Translations under genes and position numbers: made by a program
Shown: positions 42,606-51,094 of the stretch, piece by piece
Position numbering within the stretch: the stretch's first letter is position 1
Layout of the letters: each line of letters starts with the position of its first letter
The notes under the pieces: generated by a model
The model's input: only the letters and a program-made list of their open reading frames with translations
The model's database searches: none
What the model was told of the DNA's origin: nothing
Assembly (NCBI RefSeq): GCF_029087225.1
Contig: NZ_JARFJD010000020.1
Location: 44,672 to 108,671, forward strand
Length of the DNA stretch: 64,000 nt
Direction: 5' to 3'
Origin: Limnobacter olei
GTDB lineage: Bacteria; Pseudomonadota; Gammaproteobacteria; Burkholderiales; Burkholderiaceae_B

Positions 42606-43505
42606 ATGCCGTCCATTCAAGCCAAAGTGATGAACAAAATTGCGAGCATCGCCCTGAAAAGCTACCGGGGCAACGGTGCCGGTTTTGTGCGCAGGTTCCG
42701 CATGGTGACAGCCGCATCCAACCTTCTGGCGCCAGTTCCCAAAGGCTTGAAACACATCAAAGGCGCTTTGGGCGGCGTACCTGGCGAGTGGCTGATTCCC
42801 GTCAATCCCAAGGGTGCTCTGCTTTACATTCACGGCGGAGGATTTGTGGCGGGTCACCCACCGATGTACCGCCCTTTTTGCGGTGCCTTGGCCAATGCGC
42901 TTGGATTTCGAGTGTTCATGCCTGATTATCGCCTTGCGCCAGAAAACCCGTTTCCAGCGCCATTGGACGACTGCATTGCTGCCTTTGAAGCGCTGGTGGC
43001 CGACACACCCACTGGCGAGCCAATTTTCGTGGCAGGCGATTCCGCTGGCGGCAATTTGGGATTGGCAGTGCTGCAACATGCATTGAAGAAAAAGTTGCCC
43101 GCGCACGGCGGTCTGCTGATTTCGCCAGCCACCGACATGCGCCGCCTGTCACCTTCGATTGAAGGCAATGACAAAACCGACAGCATGTTGTCCTCCCACA
43201 TGATTGAACATGCCGCCAACTTGTACATGTGCGGCCATGACCCCGCCGATGAACGTGCATCGCCCTTGCTAGGCAAGTTGAAAGGCCTGCCACCACTCAT
43301 GGTGACAGCCAGTGAAGACGAGTGCTTGCTGGACGATTCCGTGTTGCTACGTGATGCCGTGGAGAAAGTGGGGGGACAAATTACTTTGCTTACCCGCCCC
43401 GGCATGCCGCATATTTGGCCGACGATGAACATCGCTTTGCCGGAAGCCAAAGAAGACCTCGTCAAAATCATTCGCTTTTTCTCGCCGTTGGTGAAGGGCA
43501 TCTAA
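42606..43505 (+). CDS. HSL-type (hormone-sensitive lipase family) alpha/beta hydrolase
   Basis: Carboxylesterase of 299 residues. The oxyanion motif HGGGFVAGHP is near residue 76, the nucleophile GDSAGGNLG near 144, the acid in ASEDECLLDD near 236, and the catalytic His in RPGMPHIWP near 262. It is cytoplasmic, with no signal peptide. It diverges from the Baeyer-Villiger monooxygenase gene, so it may hydrolyse the esters that enzyme makes; this is context-based inference. Confidence 0.9.
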   Translation: MPSIQAKVMNKIASIALKSYRGNGAGFVRRFRMVTAASNLLAPVPKGLKHIKGALGGVPGEWLIPVNPKGALLYIHGGGFVAGHPPMYRPFCGALANALGFRVFMPDYRLAPENPFPAPLDDCIAAFEALVADTPTGEPIFVAGDSAGGNLGLAVLQHALKKKLPAHGGLLISPATDMRRLSPSIEGNDKTDSMLSSHMIEHAANLYMCGHDPADERASPLLGKLKGLPPLMVTASEDECLLDDSVLLRDAVEKVGGQITLLTRPGMPHIWPTMNIALPEAKEDLVKIIRFFSPLVKGI

Positions 43506-43558
43506 AACCGCATTGGTGGCAGTACAAGGTGTTGGAGACACATTCAACACCAACAACA

Positions 43559-44782
43559 ATGACTTCTTTCATGTCCCGCACAGGCCTTGCAGCCTGTGCC
43601 CTCCTTTGCGCACCCCTGTTATCCGCCTGCCTGGCTGGCGATTCCGACACAGGCAGCGCCAGCACGGCAAGAACCAGTTCTAACGAAACACGCCCCAATG
43701 TGTTTGCACCCGCAAACTTCGCACCCCTGCCTGCAGCGGGCACAGCGAGTGCCGAACTTCAAGCCACGCGTGAACGCATTTTGGGCCCCAACGCCATGGA
43801 CCCTGAACAAGTAAAATTCTGGTGGGTGGGTGTGTCCAGCTTCATTGTGAGCATGAAGGGCCATTTGTTCTTGATGGACGCTTGGGAAATTGTGGGCGCG
43901 CACGCCAACTATGTACCCATCGGCCGCGAAGAACTGGCCGCCATTCAACCCGAGGCAATCTTCATTGGCCACGGCCACTTTGACCACGCTGCGGATGCCG
44001 GTTATGTGGCCGGCTTGAGCAATGCCCTGCTGGTTGCAGGCAGCAATGTGTGCGACATCGCCCGCGAACGCGCCGCCAGTGAGGGCATACCCGACAGCTT
44101 TCCGTGCTTGAACCTGGGAGACCAAACCAACCCGGGTGCTGGAAGCACACGCGCCATTCAAATTTGGGAAGATGTCGAGCCCGTGCATGTTGTACAGCAC
44201 ACTCACTCCGCCGCTGAACCCACCGACCTGCTTAGCGGTGGCATGCCGCTTGTGTACATTCCAGACGTGCTGACCTACCCTACTTACCTGAACACCAGTC
44301 TGGCCGAGGCACTTCGGTTTGTGGGCACACTTCGCGACGACGGTGGTGTAGGCCAACCCGCAGGAGGCACCTGGGCCTATCACTTCCGGGCAGGCGACTT
44401 TGCCTGGTTTTGGCACAATTCCACCGGGGTAATGAAAGCAGGCAATGCAGGAAGTGAAGCCGTGGCCAACGCCTTGGTCAATTTGCCCGAATGCGTGGAT
44501 GTGCAACTGAATGCAATTGTGGGTTTTGGTTTGGTGACCAGTGCCTACCGCGACGCCCTGGCCTATGTGGCCCTGACCAAACCCAAAGTGGCCTTGCCCA
44601 ATCACCATGATGCATGGACACCAGGCATTGGTGGCGGCGCTTCAGCCTATGAAACCAGTTGGCTAGAGGCGGTTGGCAAGCTGCCCAACCCACCCGAAGT
44701 GGATTACCTGCGCGACCCGGTGGACTACATGAAACCGCGCAGCTACAACATCAATGACCCACGCTGGGCGGGTGGCTGCTGA
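43559..44782 (+). CDS. lipoprotein with metallo-beta-lactamase fold
   Basis: Start chosen at ATG 43559 (MTSFMSRTGLAACALL), giving 407 residues; the frame runs upstream into the esterase gene and is not favoured. The signal peptide ends in the lipobox LLSAC near residue 22. The metal motif GHGHFDHAADAG (HxHxDH) is near 140, and a late conserved LPNHHDAW segment near 346 may supply further ligands. It is probably an envelope hydrolase of unknown substrate. It directly follows the HSL esterase and ends against the convergent DUF4105 gene. Confidence 0.82.
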   Translation: MTSFMSRTGLAACALLCAPLLSACLAGDSDTGSASTARTSSNETRPNVFAPANFAPLPAAGTASAELQATRERILGPNAMDPEQVKFWWVGVSSFIVSMKGHLFLMDAWEIVGAHANYVPIGREELAAIQPEAIFIGHGHFDHAADAGYVAGLSNALLVAGSNVCDIARERAASEGIPDSFPCLNLGDQTNPGAGSTRAIQIWEDVEPVHVVQHTHSAAEPTDLLSGGMPLVYIPDVLTYPTYLNTSLAEALRFVGTLRDDGGVGQPAGGTWAYHFRAGDFAWFWHNSTGVMKAGNAGSEAVANALVNLPECVDVQLNAIVGFGLVTSAYRDALAYVALTKPKVALPNHHDAWTPGIGGGASAYETSWLEAVGKLPNPPEVDYLRDPVDYMKPRSYNINDPRWAGGC

Positions 44783-45619
44783 TTATTTGGCGGGCTTGCC
44801 TGGCTGCATGCCAGGTACTCCCCGGCGGATAACTTCGGAAAAGTTTTCGCCGGCCTGCATGGCCTTGGCACGCGGCACTATATAGCCTTTTTCTTGAAGT
44901 TCGGCATAACTGAAGCCCTCGACCAAACCACCCTGCGCATGCGCGTACTCCGCGAAGTACCCACTGAGCAGCAAGCGGTAATCCAACGGTAAATCGGGCA
45001 CAATTTGCTTGGCGATATCAAACACCACGGTGGTGCAATTGCTGGTCAGCGTGTTGTAAAACTCGGGGGTTTTTTCCAGTTTGCTCGCTCGCTCCACATA
45101 AGCCAAAAACAAGGTTTTTAATTGTTCGGGCGGAATGGCCAAGCGAAACATGTACACATCTTCACCACGTGCATTGCTTCGAGTGCGAATAATGTCCGCC
45201 TCATCGGCCGCCACCAAAATCGCCTCGTACTGCCTGAAAAACCCCTTCCATGCAGAAAACTTTTCCCCTTGCTCTTTTCGAATTTCGAGTGAAAAAGTAA
45301 GGTACTGGCCATCGGCAAAACCGAATGAAACCAGCGTGTGTGCAATTTTTGGCCCCATCCAGTACGAGAGCACCAAGTCGGCAGTTTGCAACTGGCTTAA
45401 GTCGTATTCACGTGTTTCCCAACGTGGGGTGTAATCGGTTTCTGTGCGCCACTCAAAGTTGCGCACATTCTGCAACACCACTCGATTACCCATCACATCG
45501 GCATGCAGCATGTGGGCCACATCGTCAGCCCATTGTCGGTTGTGGCTGGGTTTTTGAAGAAACCACCATGTGGCAAATGCACCCAAGGCAATCAGCAAAA
45601 ACAACAACAGCGTACGCAT
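44783..45619 (-). CDS. DUF4105 family membrane-anchored protein
   Basis: The 278-residue protein has an N-terminal membrane segment (LLLFLLIALGAFATWWFL) and a DUF4105 domain. Its hallmarks TLVSFGFADGQYLTFSLEIR near residue 95 and YNTLTSNCTTVVFDIAK near 190 are present; the Asn-Cys-Thr resembles the papain-like/NlpC active site of the lipobox-linked family. Likely periplasmic; reaction unknown. The stop directly abuts the convergent lipoprotein gene. Its start overlaps the last base of the upstream regulator gene. Confidence 0.85.
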   Translation of the reverse strand: MRTLLLFLLIALGAFATWWFLQKPSHNRQWADDVAHMLHADVMGNRVVLQNVRNFEWRTETDYTPRWETREYDLSQLQTADLVLSYWMGPKIAHTLVSFGFADGQYLTFSLEIRKEQGEKFSAWKGFFRQYEAILVAADEADIIRTRSNARGEDVYMFRLAIPPEQLKTLFLAYVERASKLEKTPEFYNTLTSNCTTVVFDIAKQIVPDLPLDYRLLLSGYFAEYAHAQGGLVEGFSYAELQEKGYIVPRAKAMQAGENFSEVIRRGVPGMQPGKPAK

Positions 45620-46392
45620 CAGGCAAAGGCCTTTCGAGTGGCTTCGTCAGCAGGGAACAAATGTTCAATTCTTAACGATGCCGCAGTGATGTCCAAAGGC
45701 GCCCCGAAACTGGTGAAAGTTGACACAAACCGAAGCTCACCCACTGTGCTTTTAAACCGGGTTACCAAGGTGGGGTTATTGAAATTTTTGGGCTGTTTGG
45801 TATCAAACATCGATTGCGGAATTTGCTTCAACATGGCCTGCAATGCGGGTACATGCAAGGCCTCGTGCTGCGCCCTTTTCAACACGTCCCCCAGCACCTC
45901 AGCAGGATTCTGCAAACGTGTGGCCAAGCCTCCAGGTGCTGTCAGCGCCAACAAAACATTGGGGGTGGCTTGCAATGCGGCCAAGTCAAATTCCAGCAAT
46001 TGCAACAAACGCACAAAGCTGGGGTTGAATTTCAGCAAATTCCATTCACTGTCCAACACCATGGCCGGGGCCGCATGCTGCGCAGTCAACATCAAATCGA
46101 TCACTTCATTGATGGTGTCCATTTCACGGTGGTCAATCGGCCGACTGCCAAATACCGGTGCATAACCACCTGCCACCAATGCCTCGTTGCGCTCGCTTAA
46201 CGGAGCATCCAGTCCTTCCAATAACGCCAGCAACATCTCCTTGCTGGCGCTGGCTTTGCCGGTTTCAATGCAACTCAGATGTCGCTGTGACACGCCAACG
46301 CGCAAGGCCAAATCAAGCTGGCTGACCTTTTGCCTTGTGCGCAAATCGCGCAGGCGAATTCCGGCATGTTGGGTGGGGGCTTGTGTATGCAT
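45619..46392 (-). CDS. XRE-family regulator with MmyB-like ligand domain
   Basis: Transcription factor of 257 residues from ATG 46392 (MHTQAPTQHAGIRLRDLRTR); the upstream extension to 46536 overlaps the next promoter and lacks support. The helix-turn-helix (VSQLDLALRVGVSQRHLSCIE) covers about residues 22-42. The MmyB-like C-terminal domain contains DSEWNLLKFNPSFVRLL near 120, a fold that binds fatty-acid-like ligands in a Streptomyces relative. It is divergent from the membrane protein gene at 46516, which it may control. Confidence 0.85.
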   Translation of the reverse strand: MHTQAPTQHAGIRLRDLRTRQKVSQLDLALRVGVSQRHLSCIETGKASASKEMLLALLEGLDAPLSERNEALVAGGYAPVFGSRPIDHREMDTINEVIDLMLTAQHAAPAMVLDSEWNLLKFNPSFVRLLQLLEFDLAALQATPNVLLALTAPGGLATRLQNPAEVLGDVLKRAQHEALHVPALQAMLKQIPQSMFDTKQPKNFNNPTLVTRFKSTVGELRFVSTFTSFGAPLDITAASLRIEHLFPADEATRKAFA

Positions 46393-46515
46393 GTGCTCAT
46401 ACTGCCACGGAAAATTTCTGAAATCTATGACCTCGCAGGTTATTGCGGCAATGACCCTGTCCTTAGCAAAATGGCGTTGAGCTGAATCAATTTCAACCAC
46501 GCTAGGAGACCTGCC

Positions 46516-46971
46516 ATGCAAGCCAACACTGTACAAAATACACCAGCAAGCACTCCAACCCTTTGGATCAACTGGCTAACCTACACTGCAGAATTCACCG
46601 TGCTGTTTGGGTTGTTCATGGTGCTTGCACCGGGCTGGACCCAGCAGGCATTTGGATTGTTGGTCTTCCAGGATGCCGCACAATTTTCTGCATTTGACTC
46701 GCAAGCTGCAGCGTACATCGAGCTTGCGCACGCAGTGATGGGTTCCGTCATGGTGGGCTGGGGCGCGCTTATTTTCATGCTGGTGCGCAAGCTGAACATT
46801 GAGGACGCCAAACAGACCTGCCGCATGATTACGATATCCGTGCTGCTTTGGTATGTACCCGACACCGCATTTTCGCTGTACAGCGGCTTCTGGCAAAACG
46901 CGGTTCTGAATTCCGGGTTTGCTGTGTTGTATGCGGTGCCCTTGCTGGCTTTGCGCAAGTATTACAGGTAA
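46516..46971 (+). CDS. four-helix integral membrane protein of unknown function
   Basis: Not recognised beyond a small membrane protein of 151 residues. Four hydrophobic segments can be seen (AEFTVLFGLFMVLAPGW, LAHAVMGSVMVGWGALIFML, MITISVLLWYVPDTAF, and SGFAVLYAVPLLAL). GGAGA lies upstream of ATG 46516. It is divergent from the MmyB-like regulator, which is the usual layout for a regulator and its target gene. Confidence 0.75.
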   Translation: MQANTVQNTPASTPTLWINWLTYTAEFTVLFGLFMVLAPGWTQQAFGLLVFQDAAQFSAFDSQAAAYIELAHAVMGSVMVGWGALIFMLVRKLNIEDAKQTCRMITISVLLWYVPDTAFSLYSGFWQNAVLNSGFAVLYAVPLLALRKYYR

Positions 46972-47059
46972 GGCATTTTCATCAACAAGCCATGAAATTC
47001 AAGGGAACCACCGCCACGGATTAATTACTCAAGGAGCTACACCACTTACTTTTGATCGC

Positions 47060-47953
47060 ATGTCCTCAAGGCCTCTTATACAAGGTCGCGCACAAATCCT
47101 GATCGGCGACACCACCAGCCACGGTGGTGTGGTCATCTCAGGCAGCCCCACCACATCGGTTGAAGGCCGACCCATCGCCAGGGTCGGCGACATGGTCACC
47201 TGCCCTTTGTGCAAACCCCATGTGTTCCCGATTGTCGAGGGACTCAGCACATTCACCGACAACTACATGGCAGTGGCCCTGCACGGTCACAAAATTGCGT
47301 GTGGTGCCACCTTGATAGCGTCAGCCATTAAGCCAGAAACTCCAGACACTCCCGCGCCAGGTTCAACAAGTAACCCATTCGAAAAGGAGCTTGGACAAGA
47401 CCTCAATGAATTAATAGGCAAATCGCCAACGCTGAGCAAAGACCTGGAAACACTCAGCAAAGAAAAATGGATTATTAAATTTGGAGAGACTGGCGGGGGG
47501 TCTTCGGCCAACCGCGATAAAAAATTAATCACCCTCGACCCCACCTTGAAGGGTGATAAAAAAAACCTTGTCAAGGTTCTATCTCATGAAGTGGGGCATG
47601 CGCGTCACCCCTTCGAACCCGACTACGGTAGCAAAGCGACTTATTTAAATGATGCCCTGGACGACGAAGGCGCCGCCGTCATGAAGAACATCACAGTGCA
47701 GCGGGAAATTCTCAAATCTAGCAAAATTGATATCGGCATCGCTGGTCAACCGGTGAATACTCCGATCTACGAGAGGGCTTACGATCAATCGCTTAAAGAC
47801 GGCGACTATAAGTCAGCAATTAGAAAAATCGGAGACACATTCCGCAAGGGAGAATACACATCGACCACAAAGGAAACTTATGAAGACATGCATGGAAAAT
47901 GGTATGACAACCAATATGTACCATGGTGTAAAAAATATTGCGGAACTAAATGA
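47060..47953 (+). CDS. PAAR-domain protein with C-terminal zinc metallopeptidase-like toxin domain
   Basis: Probable type VI secretion effector. Start chosen at ATG 47060 (MSSRPLIQGRAQILIGD), 297 residues; AAGGAG lies 23 bases upstream, farther than usual. Residues 1-95 are a PAAR-like spike tip with GDTTSHGGVVISGSPTT, GRPIARVGDMVTCPLC and HGHKIACGATLI. A linker (PETPDTPAPGSTSNPF) leads to a C-terminal domain with LSHEVGHARHP, an HExxH motif, near residue 175. The third zinc ligand is not certain. Base composition falls after the PAAR part, as in polymorphic toxins. The following lipoprotein is the probable immunity protein. No other type VI gene is in the window. Confidence 0.8.
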   Translation: MSSRPLIQGRAQILIGDTTSHGGVVISGSPTTSVEGRPIARVGDMVTCPLCKPHVFPIVEGLSTFTDNYMAVALHGHKIACGATLIASAIKPETPDTPAPGSTSNPFEKELGQDLNELIGKSPTLSKDLETLSKEKWIIKFGETGGGSSANRDKKLITLDPTLKGDKKNLVKVLSHEVGHARHPFEPDYGSKATYLNDALDDEGAAVMKNITVQREILKSSKIDIGIAGQPVNTPIYERAYDQSLKDGDYKSAIRKIGDTFRKGEYTSTTKETYEDMHGKWYDNQYVPWCKKYCGTK

Positions 47954-47957
47954 GCGA

Positions 47958-48479
47958 GTGCTTAAAACACTCATCCTGCTCTTGGCGCTGCTCGCAACTG
48001 CATGCCAATCTTCCTCCTATGCATCAAAGGACAACACCATGATTCAACTCAACCTCTCAGTCTGGCAATTAATCGAGGACATGCAAACTGCCCCATTGTC
48101 ATTGTCGGGTATTGAAGAAATACTCAACCAAACACTTGTGGAACAAACCCAGCAATCGAATAATTATTTCAGGTTCTATTCTGGTCAACCCGTGTTGCTT
48201 GCTGGTCACTCTAAGATTTGGAAAATTGACCTTAGATTGCCTCAACCATCTCACGATGCCACTGGGTTGTTGGTGATAGATATAGACGGAGAATGCATCA
48301 CAGTTGAACAGGTCAACAAAGTATTTCCCAACCTGAACATAACTGGTATGCCACGTGGCGACTCGCTTCTGGAAGCAACCACCTTCACTGATGTAACCAC
48401 TTGGGGAAAAATCAGTTTTGGTTTTCAAGAAAAGAGACCTGACTGCCTTGGATATTTGGTGTTTGAGCCAAATCGCTAA
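47958..48479 (+). CDS. small lipoprotein, candidate immunity protein
   Basis: Not recognised. I choose GTG 47958 because it gives a compact lipoprotein signal peptide (MLKTLILLLALLATACQS) with the lipobox Cys at about residue 16; the frame is open from 47880 and an ATG at 47907 is an alternative that overlaps the toxin gene. The mature part of about 157 residues is hydrophilic, with mixed helix and strand. It starts five bases after the PAAR-metallopeptidase gene. Periplasmic lipoprotein immunity proteins are typical for effectors that act on the cell wall or periplasm. The role is inferred from position only. Confidence 0.6.
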   Translation: MLKTLILLLALLATACQSSSYASKDNTMIQLNLSVWQLIEDMQTAPLSLSGIEEILNQTLVEQTQQSNNYFRFYSGQPVLLAGHSKIWKIDLRLPQPSHDATGLLVIDIDGECITVEQVNKVFPNLNITGMPRGDSLLEATTFTDVTTWGKISFGFQEKRPDCLGYLVFEPNR

Positions 48480-48573
48480 AGCTTGGAATCGAAATCAAAT
48501 AAGTGCACTTTGGCGGGTAAAAGCATAAAATACGGCCTTGATCCGAAAAACAGATCCACAAGGTACACCCGCC

Positions 48574-50196
48574 ATGATCCGCTTGTCCGAGCTGAAGCTT
48601 CCACTCGACCATCCTGAAGACGCCCTGCCCGCATTAATTTGCAGCACACTGAAAATTTCAGCCCACCAGCTCAAAAGCTTCCGTATTTACAAGCGCAGCT
48701 ACGACGCGCGCAAACAAAAACTGCTGTTGGTGTACATCGTGGATGTGGAACTGGACAACGCTCGGCTTGAAGCGCAGTTGTTGTCGAAATTCACCACCAA
48801 CTCGCACATTCGGCCTGCGCCCGACATGGTCTACCAGTTGCCAGTGAAACTGAACGAAGCCCCAGCCATTCGCCCGGTGGTAATTGGCTTTGGCCCCTGC
48901 GGTATTTTTGCAGCGATGATGCTGGCGCAAATGGGCTTCAAACCCATTGTGATTGAGCGTGGCAAACAGGTACGCGAACGCACCAAAGACACCTGGGGCC
49001 TGTGGCGCAAACGCGTATTGCACACCGAATCGAACGTGCAGTTTGGCGAAGGCGGCGCCGGTACATTTTCAGACGGCAAACTGTACAGCCAAATCAAAGA
49101 CCCGCGTTTTCTTGGCCGAAAAGTGATGACCGAGTTTGTAAAGGCTGGTGCACCCGAAGAAATTTTGCTGGTCAGCAAACCACACATTGGCACCTTCCGC
49201 CTGGTGAAAGTGGTAGAAAACATGCGCGAACAAATCATCGCCATGGGCGGTGAAATTCGCTTCCAACAGCGCGTATGCGACTTTCACATTGAAGACGGCC
49301 ACATTCGCGGCCTAACCATTGAGAACCTGAAAGACGGTGGCACTTACGAACTGCGCGCAGACCATGTGGTGCTGGCGCTGGGCCACAGTTCCCGCGACAC
49401 CTTTGCCAAGCTACACGAGCGCGGCGTGTACATGGAAGCCAAGCCATTTTCAGTGGGCTTTCGCATAGAACACCCGCAAGGGCTGATCGACCGTGCCCGC
49501 CTGGGGCAACACGCCGGCCACCCCCTACTGGGCGCAGCCGACTACAAGCTGGTGCACCATGCTGCCAATGGCCGATCGGTGTACAGCTTTTGCATGTGCC
49601 CCGGCGGCACCGTGGTGGCCGCCACGTCAGAAGAACACCGCGTGGTCACCAACGGCATGAGCCAATATTCCCGCAACGAACGCAACGCCAACGCCGGCAT
49701 TGTGGTAGGCATTAGCCCCGCCGATTATCCCGGTGGCCCACTGGCAGGCATCGCCTTTCAACGCAAGCTTGAATCCAATGCCTTTGTGATGGGCGGCAGT
49801 AACTACGAGGCACCCGGCCAATTGGTGGGCGACTTTATTGCGGGCAAAGCATCGACTGAACTTGGCAGCGTAGAACCATCGTACAAACCCGGCGTCAAGA
49901 TGACTGACCTGGCCGACGCATTGCCAGAGTACGCAATCACGGCCATGCGTGAAGCCTTGCCGGCATTCGGCAAAAAAATCAAAGGTTTCGACATGCACGA
50001 CGCGGTACTGACCGGTGTGGAAACGCGAACCTCGTCGCCCCTGAAAATAACGCGAGGCGACGATTTCCAAAGCCTGAATGTCAAAGGCCTTTACCCTGCC
50101 GGCGAAGGTGCCAGCTACGCGGGTGGTATTTTGTCAGCCGGTGTAGATGGCATTGAAGTGGCCGAAGCAGTGGCGAGGAATTTGGTGGGGGTTTAA
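48574..50196 (+). CDS. FAD-dependent NAD(P)-utilizing dehydrogenase (COG2509-like)
   Basis: The 540-residue flavoprotein has an N-terminal region resembling an RNA-binding-like small domain (KSFRIYKRSYDARKQ near 30). The FAD Rossmann site is GFGPCGIFAAMMLAQMG near 107, EGGAGTFSDGKL near 155, and the late FAD-binding YPAGEGASYAGGILSAGVDG near 506. Start ATG 48574 (MIRLSELKLPLDHP). The family is conserved and its physiological electron partners are unknown. It abuts the convergent antitoxin gene (overlap of four bases), marking the left border of the defence island. Confidence 0.85.
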   Translation: MIRLSELKLPLDHPEDALPALICSTLKISAHQLKSFRIYKRSYDARKQKLLLVYIVDVELDNARLEAQLLSKFTTNSHIRPAPDMVYQLPVKLNEAPAIRPVVIGFGPCGIFAAMMLAQMGFKPIVIERGKQVRERTKDTWGLWRKRVLHTESNVQFGEGGAGTFSDGKLYSQIKDPRFLGRKVMTEFVKAGAPEEILLVSKPHIGTFRLVKVVENMREQIIAMGGEIRFQQRVCDFHIEDGHIRGLTIENLKDGGTYELRADHVVLALGHSSRDTFAKLHERGVYMEAKPFSVGFRIEHPQGLIDRARLGQHAGHPLLGAADYKLVHHAANGRSVYSFCMCPGGTVVAATSEEHRVVTNGMSQYSRNERNANAGIVVGISPADYPGGPLAGIAFQRKLESNAFVMGGSNYEAPGQLVGDFIAGKASTELGSVEPSYKPGVKMTDLADALPEYAITAMREALPAFGKKIKGFDMHDAVLTGVETRTSSPLKITRGDDFQSLNVKGLYPAGEGASYAGGILSAGVDGIEVAEAVARNLVGV

Positions 50197-50495
50197 GCAA
50201 CAACTGTTTGTGGACAATCTTCAAAGGTAATGATCATTTTTTTTCCGATTGCGGCTGTCGATTTGACAAGTGTTGCCAAAGTAACCGAGGTGTTTTCGGG
50301 ATCCAGCAATCGATCCAACTGACTTCGACTGGTTCCAATTTTTCGTGCCATTTCAGTTTTAGGTATTGATCTTGAAATCATCTCTTGCTCGATCATGCAG
50401 GCAATCACTTTTTTGATGGCCAAAGCCTCTGCCTCTTCTTGAATGCCCTCTTCTTTCAAGAAATCTTCAAAATTCGAACCCACGTGTTTATTCAT
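50193..50495 (-). CDS. XRE-type antitoxin (HigA-like)
   Basis: The 100-residue protein has a central helix-turn-helix (KTEMARKIGTSRSQLDRLL near residues 47-65), followed by VTLATLVKSTAAIGKKM, typical of HigA-type antitoxins. The N-terminal half is helical and acidic. The ATG overlaps the stop of the upstream toxin gene by four bases, so toxin comes first as in higBA loci. It probably represses the shared promoter by binding the palindrome at 50865-50882. Confidence 0.87.
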   Translation of the reverse strand: MNKHVGSNFEDFLKEEGIQEEAEALAIKKVIACMIEQEMISRSIPKTEMARKIGTSRSQLDRLLDPENTSVTLATLVKSTAAIGKKMIITFEDCPQTVVA

Positions 50496-50923
50496 TTGGA
50501 GCCCCTTAATTTACTTAATCTATCCTTCGCAACTTCTAATTCATGCTGCGGTGTTTTCTGAGTCTTCTTAATGAAGCCGTGAAGTAAAACCATTTCGCCC
50601 TTTTCCAAAGCGAACAAAACTCTGGCAATTCGATTCTCTAGTTTTGATCGAATCTCCCATAGTCCCCCACCCAAATGATCAACCAATGGCAACCCTAGAG
50701 GCCAACCCAATTGAACAGCAAGAATATCCGCCCCAACAATTTTTTTATCTGACTCGGGTTTCAAGGCTTTTAACCACGCTCTAACTGGCTCATCACCAGA
50801 TGCTTGGCGATAAAAAACGCAATTCAATTTGAATTGCTTAATGAAAACATCACCTTTATCTGATTGTACCTTTTTTGGTACATTCGTCAAGCTGTCTGCA
50901 CGTATGTTACGAACCACCAACAA
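50492..50923 (-). CDS. RelE/HigB-like toxin (phage Gp49-type); true start likely downstream of 50923
   Basis: Ribosome-dependent mRNA interferase-like toxin. The family core is CVFYRQASGDEPVRAWLKAL, LPLVDHLGGGLWEIRSKL, and RIARVLFALEKGEMVLLHGFIKKTQKTP, giving about 105-110 residues. The frame opens at ATG 50923, but a good sigma-70 promoter with an operator lies inside codons 12-21. The real start is therefore probably after about 50857. No ATG is in frame there: ATT at 50842 or TTG at 50827 remain. Pairs with the antitoxin gene by a four-base overlap. Confidence 0.83.
   Translation of the reverse strand: MLVVRNIRADSLTNVPKKVQSDKGDVFIKQFKLNCVFYRQASGDEPVRAWLKALKPESDKKIVGADILAVQLGWPLGLPLVDHLGGGLWEIRSKLENRIARVLFALEKGEMVLLHGFIKKTQKTPQHELEVAKDRLSKLRGSK
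50863..50890 (-). promoter_or_regulatory. higBA-like promoter with palindromic operator
   Basis: On the minus strand TTGACG (50890-50885), a 16-base spacer and TACAAT (50868-50863) form a strong sigma-70 promoter. The spacer contains a perfect palindrome, TGTACC-TTTTTT-GGTACA, at 50865-50882 on the plus strand. An operator between -35 and -10 is the expected place for autorepression by a HigA-type antitoxin. It lies within the open frame of the toxin, so it decides against the start at 50923. Confidence 0.75.
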
Positions 50924-51094
50924 CCACCCATTTCAAGAACGCCGAGCTTCTTCTGTAACAATTACCGGCATTCAGTTCTATTGCTTTGTTTAACCTCCCC
51001 ACCCATTTGTAGCCCCCAATTGCCCCACCTGAAATAGTTCATTAAGCGAAGGTTTCCTGATACATTAAAAGCACAAGAACAAACCACACCCGCA

